In this document: positions 37,463 through 48,800 of the stretch, piece after piece
Position numbering within the stretch: the stretch's first letter is position 1
Layout: each line of letters begins with the position of its first letter
From: Colwellia demingiae
GTDB taxonomy: Bacteria > Pseudomonadota > Gammaproteobacteria > Enterobacterales > Alteromonadaceae
Length of the DNA: 64,000 bases
Direction of reading: 5' to 3'
NCBI RefSeq assembly: GCF_007954275.1
Contig: NZ_VOLT01000004.1
Location: 1 to 64,000 of the forward strand
Notes under the pieces: model-generated
Told to the model about the DNA's origin: nothing
The model's input: only the letters and a program-made list of their open reading frames with translations
The model's database searches: none
Made by a program: the position numbers and the translations under genes

Positions 37463-37892
37463 GAAGTAGTCCCATCTTTATTATTTATTATTATAGTTTC
37501 TATTATTTTTTATTGGGTTTTTATGGTCTTTTTAAATTTAGTTCGTTTAAAACTGTCGAATAGTATTTCATAAATTATCTAATTACATTCATAAATATTT
37601 TTATACCTTTGGGGTGATTTTTATTGGTTGTGATTATTCCGACTCTTCCACAAAATGATGCTCGTGTCGTTTTGGTCGTGTTTTTATGTTGTATCAATGT
37701 GGAATAATTAAACCGCTGGTATCCCATAACCTAACCGAAGAATATGAATTTAAATAGAACTAGAATTAGAACAACATATTTAAGGCACTAAACTTTGTAC
37801 ATGATGATTCATGGCAAAATATACCGATCACAAGATTGATTAATGTAAAGCAATACCTTAATCAACCAGTAACTAATAATAGGAGTTACAAC
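37463..37892. promoter_or_regulatory. Divergent control region of dddR and dddT
   Basis: This 430-base gap separates the divergent LysR and BCCT genes. It contains a long-range inverted repeat ATTATTCC (37633-37640) / GGAATAAT (37701-37708) and, between the arms, CAAAA/TTTTG symmetry. LysR operators are often loose dyads in this position. The strong AGGAG at 37881-37885 sets the dddT start. Confidence 0.45.
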
Positions 37893-39527
37893 ATGAAGAA
37901 CATTTCAAATATGATTAAAAGCAATGGGGTGCTGGCTGGGGTTAATCCAGTGATGGCTGTTGGCTCCGCGATACTTGTCACTTTGTTTGTGCTGTTTACC
38001 GTCATAGACCCTACATATGCAGGCTCAATTTATACCGAGGCTAAAGGCTTTATTGCGTCAAATTTTGCATGGTACTACATTGGTTTAGCAAGCTTTTTCC
38101 TATTCTTATCTATTTATACTGCGTTCAGTCGATACGGGAGTATTCGTCTTGGTCCTGATGATGAAAAACCTGAATATAACTTTTTTTCCTGGTTTTCGAT
38201 GTTATTTGGCGCAGGAATAGGCATTGGCATTCTATTTTGGAGCATAGCCGAACCTATTTATCACTTTCAGAGTAATCCATTTATAGCTGAAGGACAGGCA
38301 TTAACAGCCGAAGCGGCGCAAGTAGCTATGCGTATTAGTATTTTCCATTGGGGATTACATGGTTGGGGAATATTTGCTATGGCAGGTTTATCGCTAGCTT
38401 ATTTTTCATACCGAAAAGGGATGCCGTTGTCTGTTCGTTCTGGCCTTTATCCTATTTTTGGTGACCGAATTTATGGTCCTATTGGTCATGCGGCTGATTT
38501 GCTAGCGGTATTTGGCACGGTGTTTGGTATTGCTACCTCATTAGGTCTTGGTGCTCAGCAAATGAATGCCGGTCTTAGTTATTTATTTGACATAGAAGTA
38601 TCCACCACGAATCAAGTGGTGCTGATTGCAATTGTTTCAATATTAGCGACATTGTCGGCATTAAGTGGTGTAAATAAAGGTATTAAGATTCTTAGTGAAT
38701 ACAATATGCACCTAACCACGGTTATATTGACTTTCTTCTTGGTCTTGGGCCCAACCGCCTATCTGTTAGGTGCATTTGCGACTAATGTTGGCGATTACCT
38801 GGTTAATGCCGTATCACTTGGTCTTTGGATAGACCCAGATCCTAAGGGACAATGGCAAGGCTGGTGGACTATTTTCTATTGGGGTTGGTGGATTGCATGG
38901 GCTCCGTTTGTAGGCATATTTATAGCGCGAATTTCAAAAGGCCGTACTATTAAAGAGTTTGTATTAGGTGTGTTACTTGCGCCAACTATTTTAGCTACTT
39001 TCTGGATAACGATCTTCGGTAATACCGCAATCTTTATTGAATTATTTGGCGCTGGCGGCATTACTGAAGCGGTTAATAAAGATATCACTATGGCACTATT
39101 TACTACGCTAGAACTGATGGAACTAGGTCCAATGTTAACGTTAATTGGTGCATCAATCTGTGTGGTAATGTTAGTAACCTACTTTGTAACCTCGGCGGAT
39201 TCTGCGACCTTAGTTATTTGTACCCTTGTGTCTATGGGCGATACTAATCCACCTGCACGTTTCAGAGTGTTCTGGGGACTTTCAATTGGTGCAGTTGCTG
39301 GAGTATTACTACTCGCAGGTGGACTGAAGGCATTGCAAACGGCGTCTATTGTTGCCGCGTTGCCTTACTCAGTCGTACTCATATTGACAACTTGGGCTTT
39401 ATTCAAATCGCTTCGTCAAGAGCCTTTACCGGGTGTAGCGACGTCGAAAGTAACTGACGAAAACAGTCAGTCAGCAGATGAGATTGAAAAAGCAGACAAC
39501 TTAAAAGCAGTAAATATCACTTCTTAA
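37893..39527 (+). CDS. dddT: BCCT-family transporter (DMSP/betaine carrier)
   Basis: The 544-residue inner-membrane protein has about 12 membrane segments and the BCCT hallmarks: the glycine-rich stretch FGAGIGIGILFWSIAEP and the tryptophan-rich stretch GWWTIFYWGWWIAWAPFVGIFIARISKGR. BCCT proteins take up quaternary compounds such as betaine, carnitine, choline and DMSP. Its place opposite dddR and ahead of dddB/dddC points to DMSP. The ATG at 37893 was chosen because AGGAG lies 7 bases upstream; a frame from 37836 has no such signal. A weak hairpin (TTCCGGTGTA 39537-39546 / TACGCCGGAA 39564-39573) follows the gene. Confidence 0.9.
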   Translation: MKNISNMIKSNGVLAGVNPVMAVGSAILVTLFVLFTVIDPTYAGSIYTEAKGFIASNFAWYYIGLASFFLFLSIYTAFSRYGSIRLGPDDEKPEYNFFSWFSMLFGAGIGIGILFWSIAEPIYHFQSNPFIAEGQALTAEAAQVAMRISIFHWGLHGWGIFAMAGLSLAYFSYRKGMPLSVRSGLYPIFGDRIYGPIGHAADLLAVFGTVFGIATSLGLGAQQMNAGLSYLFDIEVSTTNQVVLIAIVSILATLSALSGVNKGIKILSEYNMHLTTVILTFFLVLGPTAYLLGAFATNVGDYLVNAVSLGLWIDPDPKGQWQGWWTIFYWGWWIAWAPFVGIFIARISKGRTIKEFVLGVLLAPTILATFWITIFGNTAIFIELFGAGGITEAVNKDITMALFTTLELMELGPMLTLIGASICVVMLVTYFVTSADSATLVICTLVSMGDTNPPARFRVFWGLSIGAVAGVLLLAGGLKALQTASIVAALPYSVVLILTTWALFKSLRQEPLPGVATSKVTDENSQSADEIEKADNLKAVNITS

Positions 39528-39659
39528 TCTTTTATGTTCCGGTGTAAGCAGTATTAAATAGCCTACGCCGGAATGTTTAAATAACTTAAGTTGTTAATTA
39601 TCTAGATGGGTTTATATACACATCTTAATTAGTAGAATTTGTAATAAGGAATTATTTCT

Positions 39660-40820
39660 ATGTCTTCGCAAATAATATTGCCACGCATTATGCAAGTTGG
39701 CTATGGTGCCAGCCTTGAAGTGCCTAATGTATTAGCTAGCCTAAATTGTAACCGAGCTTTAATTGTTACTGATAAAATGATGGTTAAACTGGGTTACGCC
39801 AACACTATTCAAACGGTATTACAACAGCATGATATAGCCTGTGATGTTTTTGACGATACGGTGCCAGAACCGACGGTAGCGTCTATTCAGGCTGGTGTTG
39901 CCAAAGCCAAAAATGGTGATTATGACTGCATTATTGCCCTCGGTGGCGGCAGCCCAATTGATAGTGCTAAGGCCATTGCTATTTTGGCTAAACATGGTGG
40001 CGTAATGCAGGATTATCGCTTTCCTCGCATGGTCACATAAGAAGGCTTACCGCTTATCGCTATACCAACAACGGCTGGTACTGGCTCTGAAGTAACTAAA
40101 TTCACCATTATCACCGACGAAACAAGTGACGAGAAAATGCTGTGTGTTGGCATCGGTTTCATGCCTGTTGCAGCGTTGGTTGACTATAAATTAACAATGA
40201 GTCTGCCGCCAAGAACGACGGCCGATACGGGTATTGATGCATTAACACATGCCATGGAAGCTTATGTTAGTAAGAAGGCCAATGCCTATAGCGATAGTCA
40301 AGCGATTGCCGCAATTAAGCTAATAGGGCCAAATTTACGCAAAGTATATAACAATGGCGGTGATGAAAAAGCGCGTGAAGCTATGATGCTGGGTTCAACC
40401 CTAGCTGGTGTTGCATTCTCTAGCGCATCGGTGGCATTAGTACATGGTATGAGTCGACCTATTGGCGCTTTTTTTCATGTTCCTCACGGCCTATCAAATG
40501 CAATGTTATTACCAAGCGTCACCGCCTTTTCAATTTCTGCTGCCCCAGCACGTTACGCTGATTGTGCCCGAGCAATGGGTATAGCCACTGACTTAGATAA
40601 TAATGATGAGGCTAACCAGAAATTATTAATCGAACTGCGCGCGCTAAATGATGAATTAGCGGTACCAACCCCACAAGAGTTTGGTATTAAGCGCGATGAA
40701 TTCTTTGAGGTTTGTCACACGATGGCAGAGCAAGCGTTGGCTTCAGGCTCACCAGGTAATAACCCCATTGAACCATCTATCAACGAAATTATCACTATTT
40801 ACCAAGGGCTATGGGATTAA
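39660..40820 (+). pseudogene. dddB: Iron-containing alcohol dehydrogenase DddB, interrupted by an in-frame stop
   Basis: One frame from 39660 to 40820 encodes a group III iron-dependent alcohol dehydrogenase of about 386 residues, except for a TAA at 40038-40040. Before it are the dinucleotide motif GGGSPIDSAKAIA and FPRMVT. Right after it come EGLPLIAIPTTAGTGSEVTKF and the metal-binding histidines in ALTHAMEAYVS and LVHGMSRPIGAFFHVPHGLSNAM. A GAA to TAA change in the expected 'EEGLP' context explains it. DddB would oxidise 3-hydroxypropionate to malonate semialdehyde in DMSP catabolism. Unless read through or replaced by a paralogue, this step is lost. A sequencing error is possible. Confidence 0.88.
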
Positions 40821-40874
40821 TCTCAGCCATTAACATTATTTTTTAAAATTTTAGGACTTATTTAGGAATTACTT

Positions 40875-42371
40875 ATGAATATAATTGGACACTTAATTAA
40901 CGGTGAAATTTGTACCGACGCCGCCCGTACCCAAGATGTGTTTAATCCTGCAACGGGTGAAGCAATTCGACAAGTAGCATTGGCTTCTGTCGAAACAGTA
41001 GAGCAAGCAATAACTATTGCAGAAGCTGCATTTCCAAAATGGCGCAATACTCCACCTATAAAACGTGCACGTGTGATGTTTCGTTTTAAAGAATTACTTG
41101 AAGCTAATTCTGATAAAATATGCAAGATGATAGGCGAAGAGCATGGCAAAATCTCGCATGATGCAGCGGGTGAATTACAACGTGGTATTGAGAACGTTGA
41201 ATATGCTTGTGGTGCACCAGAGTTATTAAAAGGTGAGCACAGTAAAAATGTTGGACCAAACATTGATTCATGGAGCGAATTTCAACCTTTAGGGGTTGTT
41301 GCTGGCATCACGCCATTTAATTTCCCTGCGATGGTTCCATTGTGGATGTTCCCGATGGCAATTGCCTGTGGTAATTGTTTCATCTTAAAACCGTCAGAGC
41401 GCGATCCAAGTTCAACGTTATTTATTGCCCAGTTATTAAAAGAAGCTGGTTTACCTGATGGCGTAATGACTGTTATTAATGGCGATAAAGTTGCTGTTGA
41501 TGTTTTATTAACTGACCAACGCGTAAAAGCCGTTAGTTTTGTTGGTTCAACGCCTATCGCTGAATATATTTATGCTACAGCCAATGCCAATGGTAAACGC
41601 TGTCAAGCATTAGGTGGCGCAAAGAATCACGCTATCATAATGCCAGATGCGGACATGGACAATGCAGTTAATCAATTATTGGGTGCAGCATTTGGTTCAT
41701 CAGGTGAACGTTGTATGGCGTTATCTGTTGCTGTTGCTGTTGGTGACGTTGCCGCTGATGCGTTAATTACTAAAATGACTGCAGCAATGGCAAGTCTTAA
41801 AGTTGGTGTGTTTAGCGAAAGCAGCAACGATTTTGGTCCTGTTATTACTAGCCAGCATCGCGATAAAGTGGTTGGTTATATTAATCATGCCGAAGAACAA
41901 GGCGCAACCATTGTAGTTGATGGTCGTAACCCTGAAGTTGAAGGTTACAGCGATGGTTTCTTTGTTGGTGGTACCTTGATTGATAATGTAACGCCTGAAA
42001 TGGTAAGTTATAAAGAAGAAATCTTTGGTCCGGTATTACAGGTTGTGCGCGTTGAAACAATGCAACAAGCTATGGATTTAATTAATGACCATGAGTACGG
42101 TAACGGTACTTGTATCTTTACGCGTGATGGCGAAGCGGCTCGATATTTCTCTGACCACATTCAAGTAGGTATGGTTGGTATCAATGTACCGTTACCTGTG
42201 CCTGTTGCTTACCATAGTTTTGGTGGCTGGAAGCGTTCGTTGTTTGGTGATTTACATGCTTACGGTCCAGATGCTGTACGTTTCTACACCAAGCGTAAAA
42301 CAATTACCCAACGTTGGCCTTCGGCTGGTGTTCGCGAAGGGGCAGAGTTTTCAATGCCAACTATGAAGTAA
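40875..42371 (+). CDS. dddC: CoA-acylating (methyl)malonate-semialdehyde dehydrogenase DddC
   Basis: The 498-residue enzyme has the aldehyde dehydrogenase motifs: GITPFNFPAMVPLWMFP, FVGSTPIAEYIYATA, LGGAKNHAIIMPDAD, and the catalytic Cys in GSSGERCMALSVAV near residue 280. These match the MmsA subfamily, which makes acetyl-CoA or propionyl-CoA from malonate or methylmalonate semialdehyde with CoA and NAD. Following dddB it would finish the conversion of the C3 product of DMSP to acetyl-CoA. It is intact, unlike its upstream neighbour. AGGAA lies upstream of the ATG. Confidence 0.93.
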   Translation: MNIIGHLINGEICTDAARTQDVFNPATGEAIRQVALASVETVEQAITIAEAAFPKWRNTPPIKRARVMFRFKELLEANSDKICKMIGEEHGKISHDAAGELQRGIENVEYACGAPELLKGEHSKNVGPNIDSWSEFQPLGVVAGITPFNFPAMVPLWMFPMAIACGNCFILKPSERDPSSTLFIAQLLKEAGLPDGVMTVINGDKVAVDVLLTDQRVKAVSFVGSTPIAEYIYATANANGKRCQALGGAKNHAIIMPDADMDNAVNQLLGAAFGSSGERCMALSVAVAVGDVAADALITKMTAAMASLKVGVFSESSNDFGPVITSQHRDKVVGYINHAEEQGATIVVDGRNPEVEGYSDGFFVGGTLIDNVTPEMVSYKEEIFGPVLQVVRVETMQQAMDLINDHEYGNGTCIFTRDGEAARYFSDHIQVGMVGINVPLPVPVAYHSFGGWKRSLFGDLHAYGPDAVRFYTKRKTITQRWPSAGVREGAEFSMPTMK

Positions 42372-42415
42372 TAGTTACTTTCTATTTTAAGTAATCTCCT
42401 AAATATTAGGGGCTG

Positions 42416-42451
42416 AGCGATATCTTATTTTAAATAAGGTATCGCTTTTTT
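42416..42451 (+). terminator. Terminator of dddC
   Basis: AGCGATATCTTATT (42416-42429) pairs with AATAAGGTATCGCT (42433-42446, one G-U pair), followed by six T. Confidence 0.85.
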
Positions 42452-42498
42452 ATTCGTTAGAAGAAATTGAGTTGTCAGTTTTATAGAAGGTTTTACTT

Positions 42499-44187
42499 AT
42501 GCATTCAACTTTTAAAACACTGTTTCCACTATTTGTTAGTTGTTTCGTTTTACTGTTAGCGAATGGCTTAATCAATGTATTATTACCGGTGCGTATGAGT
42601 TTAGATGGTGCTGGTATCGATACTATCGGTATGGTGCTGTCGCTTTATTTTGTTGGTATGTTGTTGGGCGCACTACTGAGTATTAACTTGATAAAACGTG
42701 CTGGTCATATCCGAGTTTTTGCCGGATGTGTTGCTCTAGGGGCCATCAGTATTTTGGTTTGTAGCCTCTATTCAGAGCCATTACTGTGGGGTTCTATGCG
42801 CGTGGTGACGGGGTTCTGTAATGCCTGTGCATTCACTGCAATGGAGAGTTGGCTCAGTTCAAGTTCAACCAAAGAAACACGAGGTAAAACATTAGCGGTA
42901 TACAATGCTGTGTGGTTAGGTGGATTGTTCGGCGGTCAGTTCTTTATGAACCTAGCCAGCCCACAAGATACTACTTTATTTGTAGTCGCTGGGATTTTGC
43001 TCTGCGCTGCGGTGATCCCCTTAGCACTAAGTCGTCATCCAGGGCCGGTGGTCGAGGAAGTGAGCGCTATGTCACTGCGAGCGCTTTATAAAATATCACC
43101 TTTAGGTGTGGTAAGTTGTTTGGTCTCTGGCGTGATTTATTCCGCGTCATTTAATTTATTGCCTGTCTTTGCCAGCGAATATAATATTGTTGATTTTGAG
43201 CTTTCGCTCTATATAGGTACCGCAATATTTGGGGCTTTTATTCTACAGTTTCCTGTGGGCTACTTGTCGGATCGTTATGATCGTCGTACCGTATTATTTG
43301 GTATATTGGTTATTTCAGCGCTGGTTGATTTGACTATACCTGCGTTTGCAGCAGCAGGTAATCTGGTTGGTGTTTTTGGTTCGACTGCAATTACCTGTGG
43401 CATCATTGCCTGTACATACCCTCTAAGTATGTCTGAAGCGTTTGATAAATTAAGACAGAATCAAATGGTCGCCGCCATGGGCGGGATGATTTTTGCCTTC
43501 GCTATGGGAGGAGTTATAGGGCCATATGCGGCATCTTTGGTCATGGATACTTTGGGTAGTGTTTTTCTCTTCTACTTTTTGGCATTAAGCCAACTGTTAT
43601 TAGCAGGGTTTGTTATTTATCGTATGACCGCACGACAAGCATTGCCAGTAGAGGAACAGGAAAATTTTGTGATGCAGGGAGCCGAAATTTTTTCTGCCAT
43701 TGATCTTGACCCGAGAACAGAGTTTATTGAACCTAAACGCCCCCTTAGTGCAGAGGAAGAAGCGACTCTTTCCATTGCTGAATCAGATCCCGCAGCGGCG
43801 GTAAAAATGACTCAAGCAATTGCTAAACATGACCCTACCATGGGGTTGGGTATCGCTGGAGCTGTTGCAGCAACTGAAAGTGTAAATGTATTACGTCTTC
43901 ACGAAGTAATGAAAGAGACAATACCTGACCAAATACTTGATGTTACTCGTGTATTGGTTACCGCTCAACCTCAGCTGGCTTATGAGTTAGTTCAACAATT
44001 GGCTAAATGGTATCCTGAGCATGTGGTTCAGATGGCTATAGATATTGGCCGAACATTACCTGAATTACGTAGCGAAATGATGAGGGTGATCGTTAAAATA
44101 GTACCTGATTCTGCAATCAAAGTTGAAGAATATTACGCTAAAATATTGACTGAAGAACTTGAAGCAATGCGCCCTGCTGACAGGTAG
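42499..44187 (+). CDS. MFS transporter (YcaD-like) with a long helical C-terminal extension
   Basis: Residues 1-385 form a 12-helix major-facilitator carrier similar to the YcaD group (FPLFVSCFVLLLANGLINVLLP at the start, YLSDRYDRRTVLFG as the A-like loop). The remaining 175 residues are cytoplasmic and helical, with repeated stretches such as AIAKHDPTMGLGIAGAV and LAYELVQQLAKWYPEHVVQMAI. Most YcaD-type proteins end near residue 390, so this tail is unusual. It lies behind dddC but has its own upstream terminator, so link with DMSP use is uncertain. Substrate unknown. Confidence 0.85.
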   Translation: MHSTFKTLFPLFVSCFVLLLANGLINVLLPVRMSLDGAGIDTIGMVLSLYFVGMLLGALLSINLIKRAGHIRVFAGCVALGAISILVCSLYSEPLLWGSMRVVTGFCNACAFTAMESWLSSSSTKETRGKTLAVYNAVWLGGLFGGQFFMNLASPQDTTLFVVAGILLCAAVIPLALSRHPGPVVEEVSAMSLRALYKISPLGVVSCLVSGVIYSASFNLLPVFASEYNIVDFELSLYIGTAIFGAFILQFPVGYLSDRYDRRTVLFGILVISALVDLTIPAFAAAGNLVGVFGSTAITCGIIACTYPLSMSEAFDKLRQNQMVAAMGGMIFAFAMGGVIGPYAASLVMDTLGSVFLFYFLALSQLLLAGFVIYRMTARQALPVEEQENFVMQGAEIFSAIDLDPRTEFIEPKRPLSAEEEATLSIAESDPAAAVKMTQAIAKHDPTMGLGIAGAVAATESVNVLRLHEVMKETIPDQILDVTRVLVTAQPQLAYELVQQLAKWYPEHVVQMAIDIGRTLPELRSEMMRVIVKIVPDSAIKVEEYYAKILTEELEAMRPADR

Positions 44188-44317
44188 GGTGAGGTGAACT
44201 ATTACTCGTAGCAAATCATGACGTGTTTACGTAGGCTCAACGAACAGAGTGATTTAAGTGGGCTTCAACAAGGACTTTACATGGATGTAGCTTATACACT
44301 AGAGAAGAGGCAATAAA

Positions 44318-44345
44318 AAAGCTGCCCGTTATAACGGGCAGCTTT
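44318..44345. terminator. Bidirectional terminator between the MFS gene and gltD
   Basis: AAAGCTGCCCGTT pairs with AACGGGCAGCTTT; the flanks give T runs on either strand. It stands between two convergent genes. Confidence 0.9.
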
Positions 44346-44369
44346 ACAAGTTTTCAATGTGACTGTTAA

Positions 44370-45800
<1,431 letters not shown>

Positions 45801-45822
45801 TTAAATCCTCAATTCTTACCAA

Positions 45823-48800
45823 TTATTGTGCTTGGACACGAAGTTCAGCACTTGAACGACTACGGTGACCTAATAAGGTCTTTACATCGGTAGCTGTCGG
45901 TTTAATCAGTTTAAATAATGGTGCATACCTATCAAAGTCATGAAGCATCTCTTGAGCGCGTAAGCTGCCGGTTTCTTCAAAATGTTGATTGATGATGCCA
46001 CGTAAATGTTCTTGGTGAATGGTTAAGTCTTCAATAGCCAACATTTCAATGGATTCTTTGTTCAGGCGAACATCTAAGTCACCCGTTTCATCTAATACAT
46101 AAGCGAAACCGCCGGTCATGCCCGCGCCGAAGTTAACACCAGTATCACCTAGTATAGTAACAATACCGCCAGTCATATATTCACAAGCATGATCGCCTGT
46201 GCCTTCTACAACCGCATGACAACCAGAGTTACGTACCGCAAAACGTTCACCAGCACGACCTGAAGAGAATAACACCCCGCCAGTAGCACCATATAGACAA
46301 GTATTACCCATAATCATTGTTTTATGGCTAGCGTATTCAACACCAACAGGGGGTTTGATAGTGAGCTTGCCGCCCGCCATACCTTTGCCGACATAATCGT
46401 TGGCATCACCTGTTAAAATCATGTTCAAACCGCCAGCATTCCAAACACCAAAACTTTGTCCTGCAGTACCTGACAGATGTATTGTGATAGGAGAAGAGGC
46501 CATGCCTTGATCGCCATGATGACGAGCAATCTCACCGGATAACGTTGCTCCTACAGAGCGGTCAGTATTTTGAATAGTAAAACGATATTCACCGCCTTTA
46601 CTATGAGATACCGAATCACTGGCGGCAGCTAAAATTTTCTGATTTAGCTGACCTTTATCAAATGCAGTGTTCTCTTCTGTTTGATGAAGTGCCGTATTTT
46701 CACCGGCAACAACAGGCGCGATTATAGGTGATAAATCTAATTTACTTTGCTTAGACGTAAGCCCATCAATCTGTACTAATAAGTCAGTTCTACCAATGAT
46801 TTCAGTTAAACTTCTTACACCAAGACTTGCAAGGATTTCACGTACTTCACGGGCAATAAATTTAAAGTAATTCATTACTTGATCAGGTAAGCCTTTAAAG
46901 AATTTCTCGCGTAAAACCTCATCTTGAGTTGCTACACCGGTAGCACAGTTATTTAGGTGACATATACGGAGAAATTTACAGCCTAACGCTACCATAGGTG
47001 CGGTACCAAAGCCGAAGCTTTCAGCGCCTAAAATAGCCGCTTTAACAATATCAACACCGGTTTTTAAACCACCGTCAACTTGTAAACGTACTTTATGGCG
47101 CAAGCCATTGGTCACCAATGACTGATGAGCTTCCGCTAAACCTAATTCCCAAGGGCAACCAGCATATTTTACTGAACTAAGCGGGCTGGCGGCAGTACCA
47201 CCGTCGTAACCTGAGATGGTAATAAAATCGGCATACGCTTTAGCAACACCGGACGCAATGGTACCCACGCCAGGTCCAGATACCAACTTCACTGATATAA
47301 CCGCTTTTGGATTAACTTGTTTTAAGTCAAAAATAAGCTGAGCTAAATCTTCAATAGAATAAATATCATGATGTGGTGGCGGAGAAATTAAGGTAACACC
47401 AGGTACTGAGTAACGTAATTTAGCAATTAATGGTGATACTTTATCACCAGGCAACTGCCCACCTTCACCAGGTTTTGCCCCTTGCGCCACTTTAATTTGC
47501 AATACGTCTGCATTGACTAAATAATGTGGAGTTACGCCAAAGCGTCCTGAGGCAATTTGTTTAATACGAGAATTTTTAACCGTACCGAAACGACGCTCAT
47601 CTTCACCACCTTCACCAGAGTTTGAAAAACCGCCTAAACGATTCATCGCAATAGCCAGAGCTTCATGTGCCTCTGGGCTAAGCGCACCAATTGACATAGC
47701 AGCGCTATCGAAACGTTTGAACATTTCTCCTTCAGACTCTACTTGATCGAGTTCAATCGGCTCGCAGTCATCCCTAAGTTTTAATAAGTCTCGCAGGGTG
47801 GCTACTGGGCGCTGATTAACTTCATCGGCAAAAGTACGATAATCATTATAATCACCGTTTTGCACTGCACGTTGTAAATAATTAACCACATTAGGATTAA
47901 AGGCATGGTACTCACCACCATGAACGTACTTTAATAAACCGCCATGATTAACTTTTTGATGAGGTAAAAATGCTTTGCGTGTAAGGTTAGCTGCATCTTG
48001 TTGAATATCACTGAAATCAGCTCCTTTAATGCGACTTGGTAAGTCACTAAAACAAAGCTCCATAATATCTTCATTTAAGCCGATAACTTCAAATAATCCG
48101 GCACAGCGGTAACTGGCAATGGTTGAAATACCCATTTTAGAGAGTATTTTCAATAGCCCTTTATTGATACCTTCTCGATAATTAACGATAGCATCACGGG
48201 CTGATAAATCTATTTGCTTTTGTTCAACTAATTGCTCAATAGTTTCAAACGCTAAATAAGGATATATAGCGGTAGCACCTAAACCAAGTAGTACCGCATA
48301 TTGATGCGAGTCACGAACTGAACCCGTTTCTACAATAATATTAGAGTCGCAACGTAACTGTTGATCAACTAAACGTTTCTGTACCGCGCCGACAGCCATT
48401 GCAGCAGGTATAACGAGTAAACCTGGTTGGATATTTCTATCTGATAAGACCAAAATAACAGTGCTGCTATCGCGAACAAGTGTTTCTGATTCATCACATA
48501 AACGTCTTATGGCGGCTTCTAACCCTTCTTTTGCATCAAAACTTAGCGTTAATGTGTCTGAGCGATAATGCTCAGGGTCTAAATCTCGTAATTGTTTCAA
48601 GCCGGTATACATAAGCACAGGCGTTGAAAATAACATGCGATCGGCATGACCCGACGTTTCGTTAAATACGTTATGCTCACGACCAATACAGGTGCCTAGT
48701 GACATCACGTAACGTTCACGTAATGGGTCTATTGGTGGGTTTGTTACTTGCGCGAATTGCTGACGGAAATAGTCATATAAAGTACGCGTTTGACTCGATA

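Noticed and set aside
40038..40040. Recoding of the dddB stop as selenocysteine or pyrrolysine.
   Set aside because: The stop is TAA, which neither system uses, and homologous proteins are expected to have Glu there.
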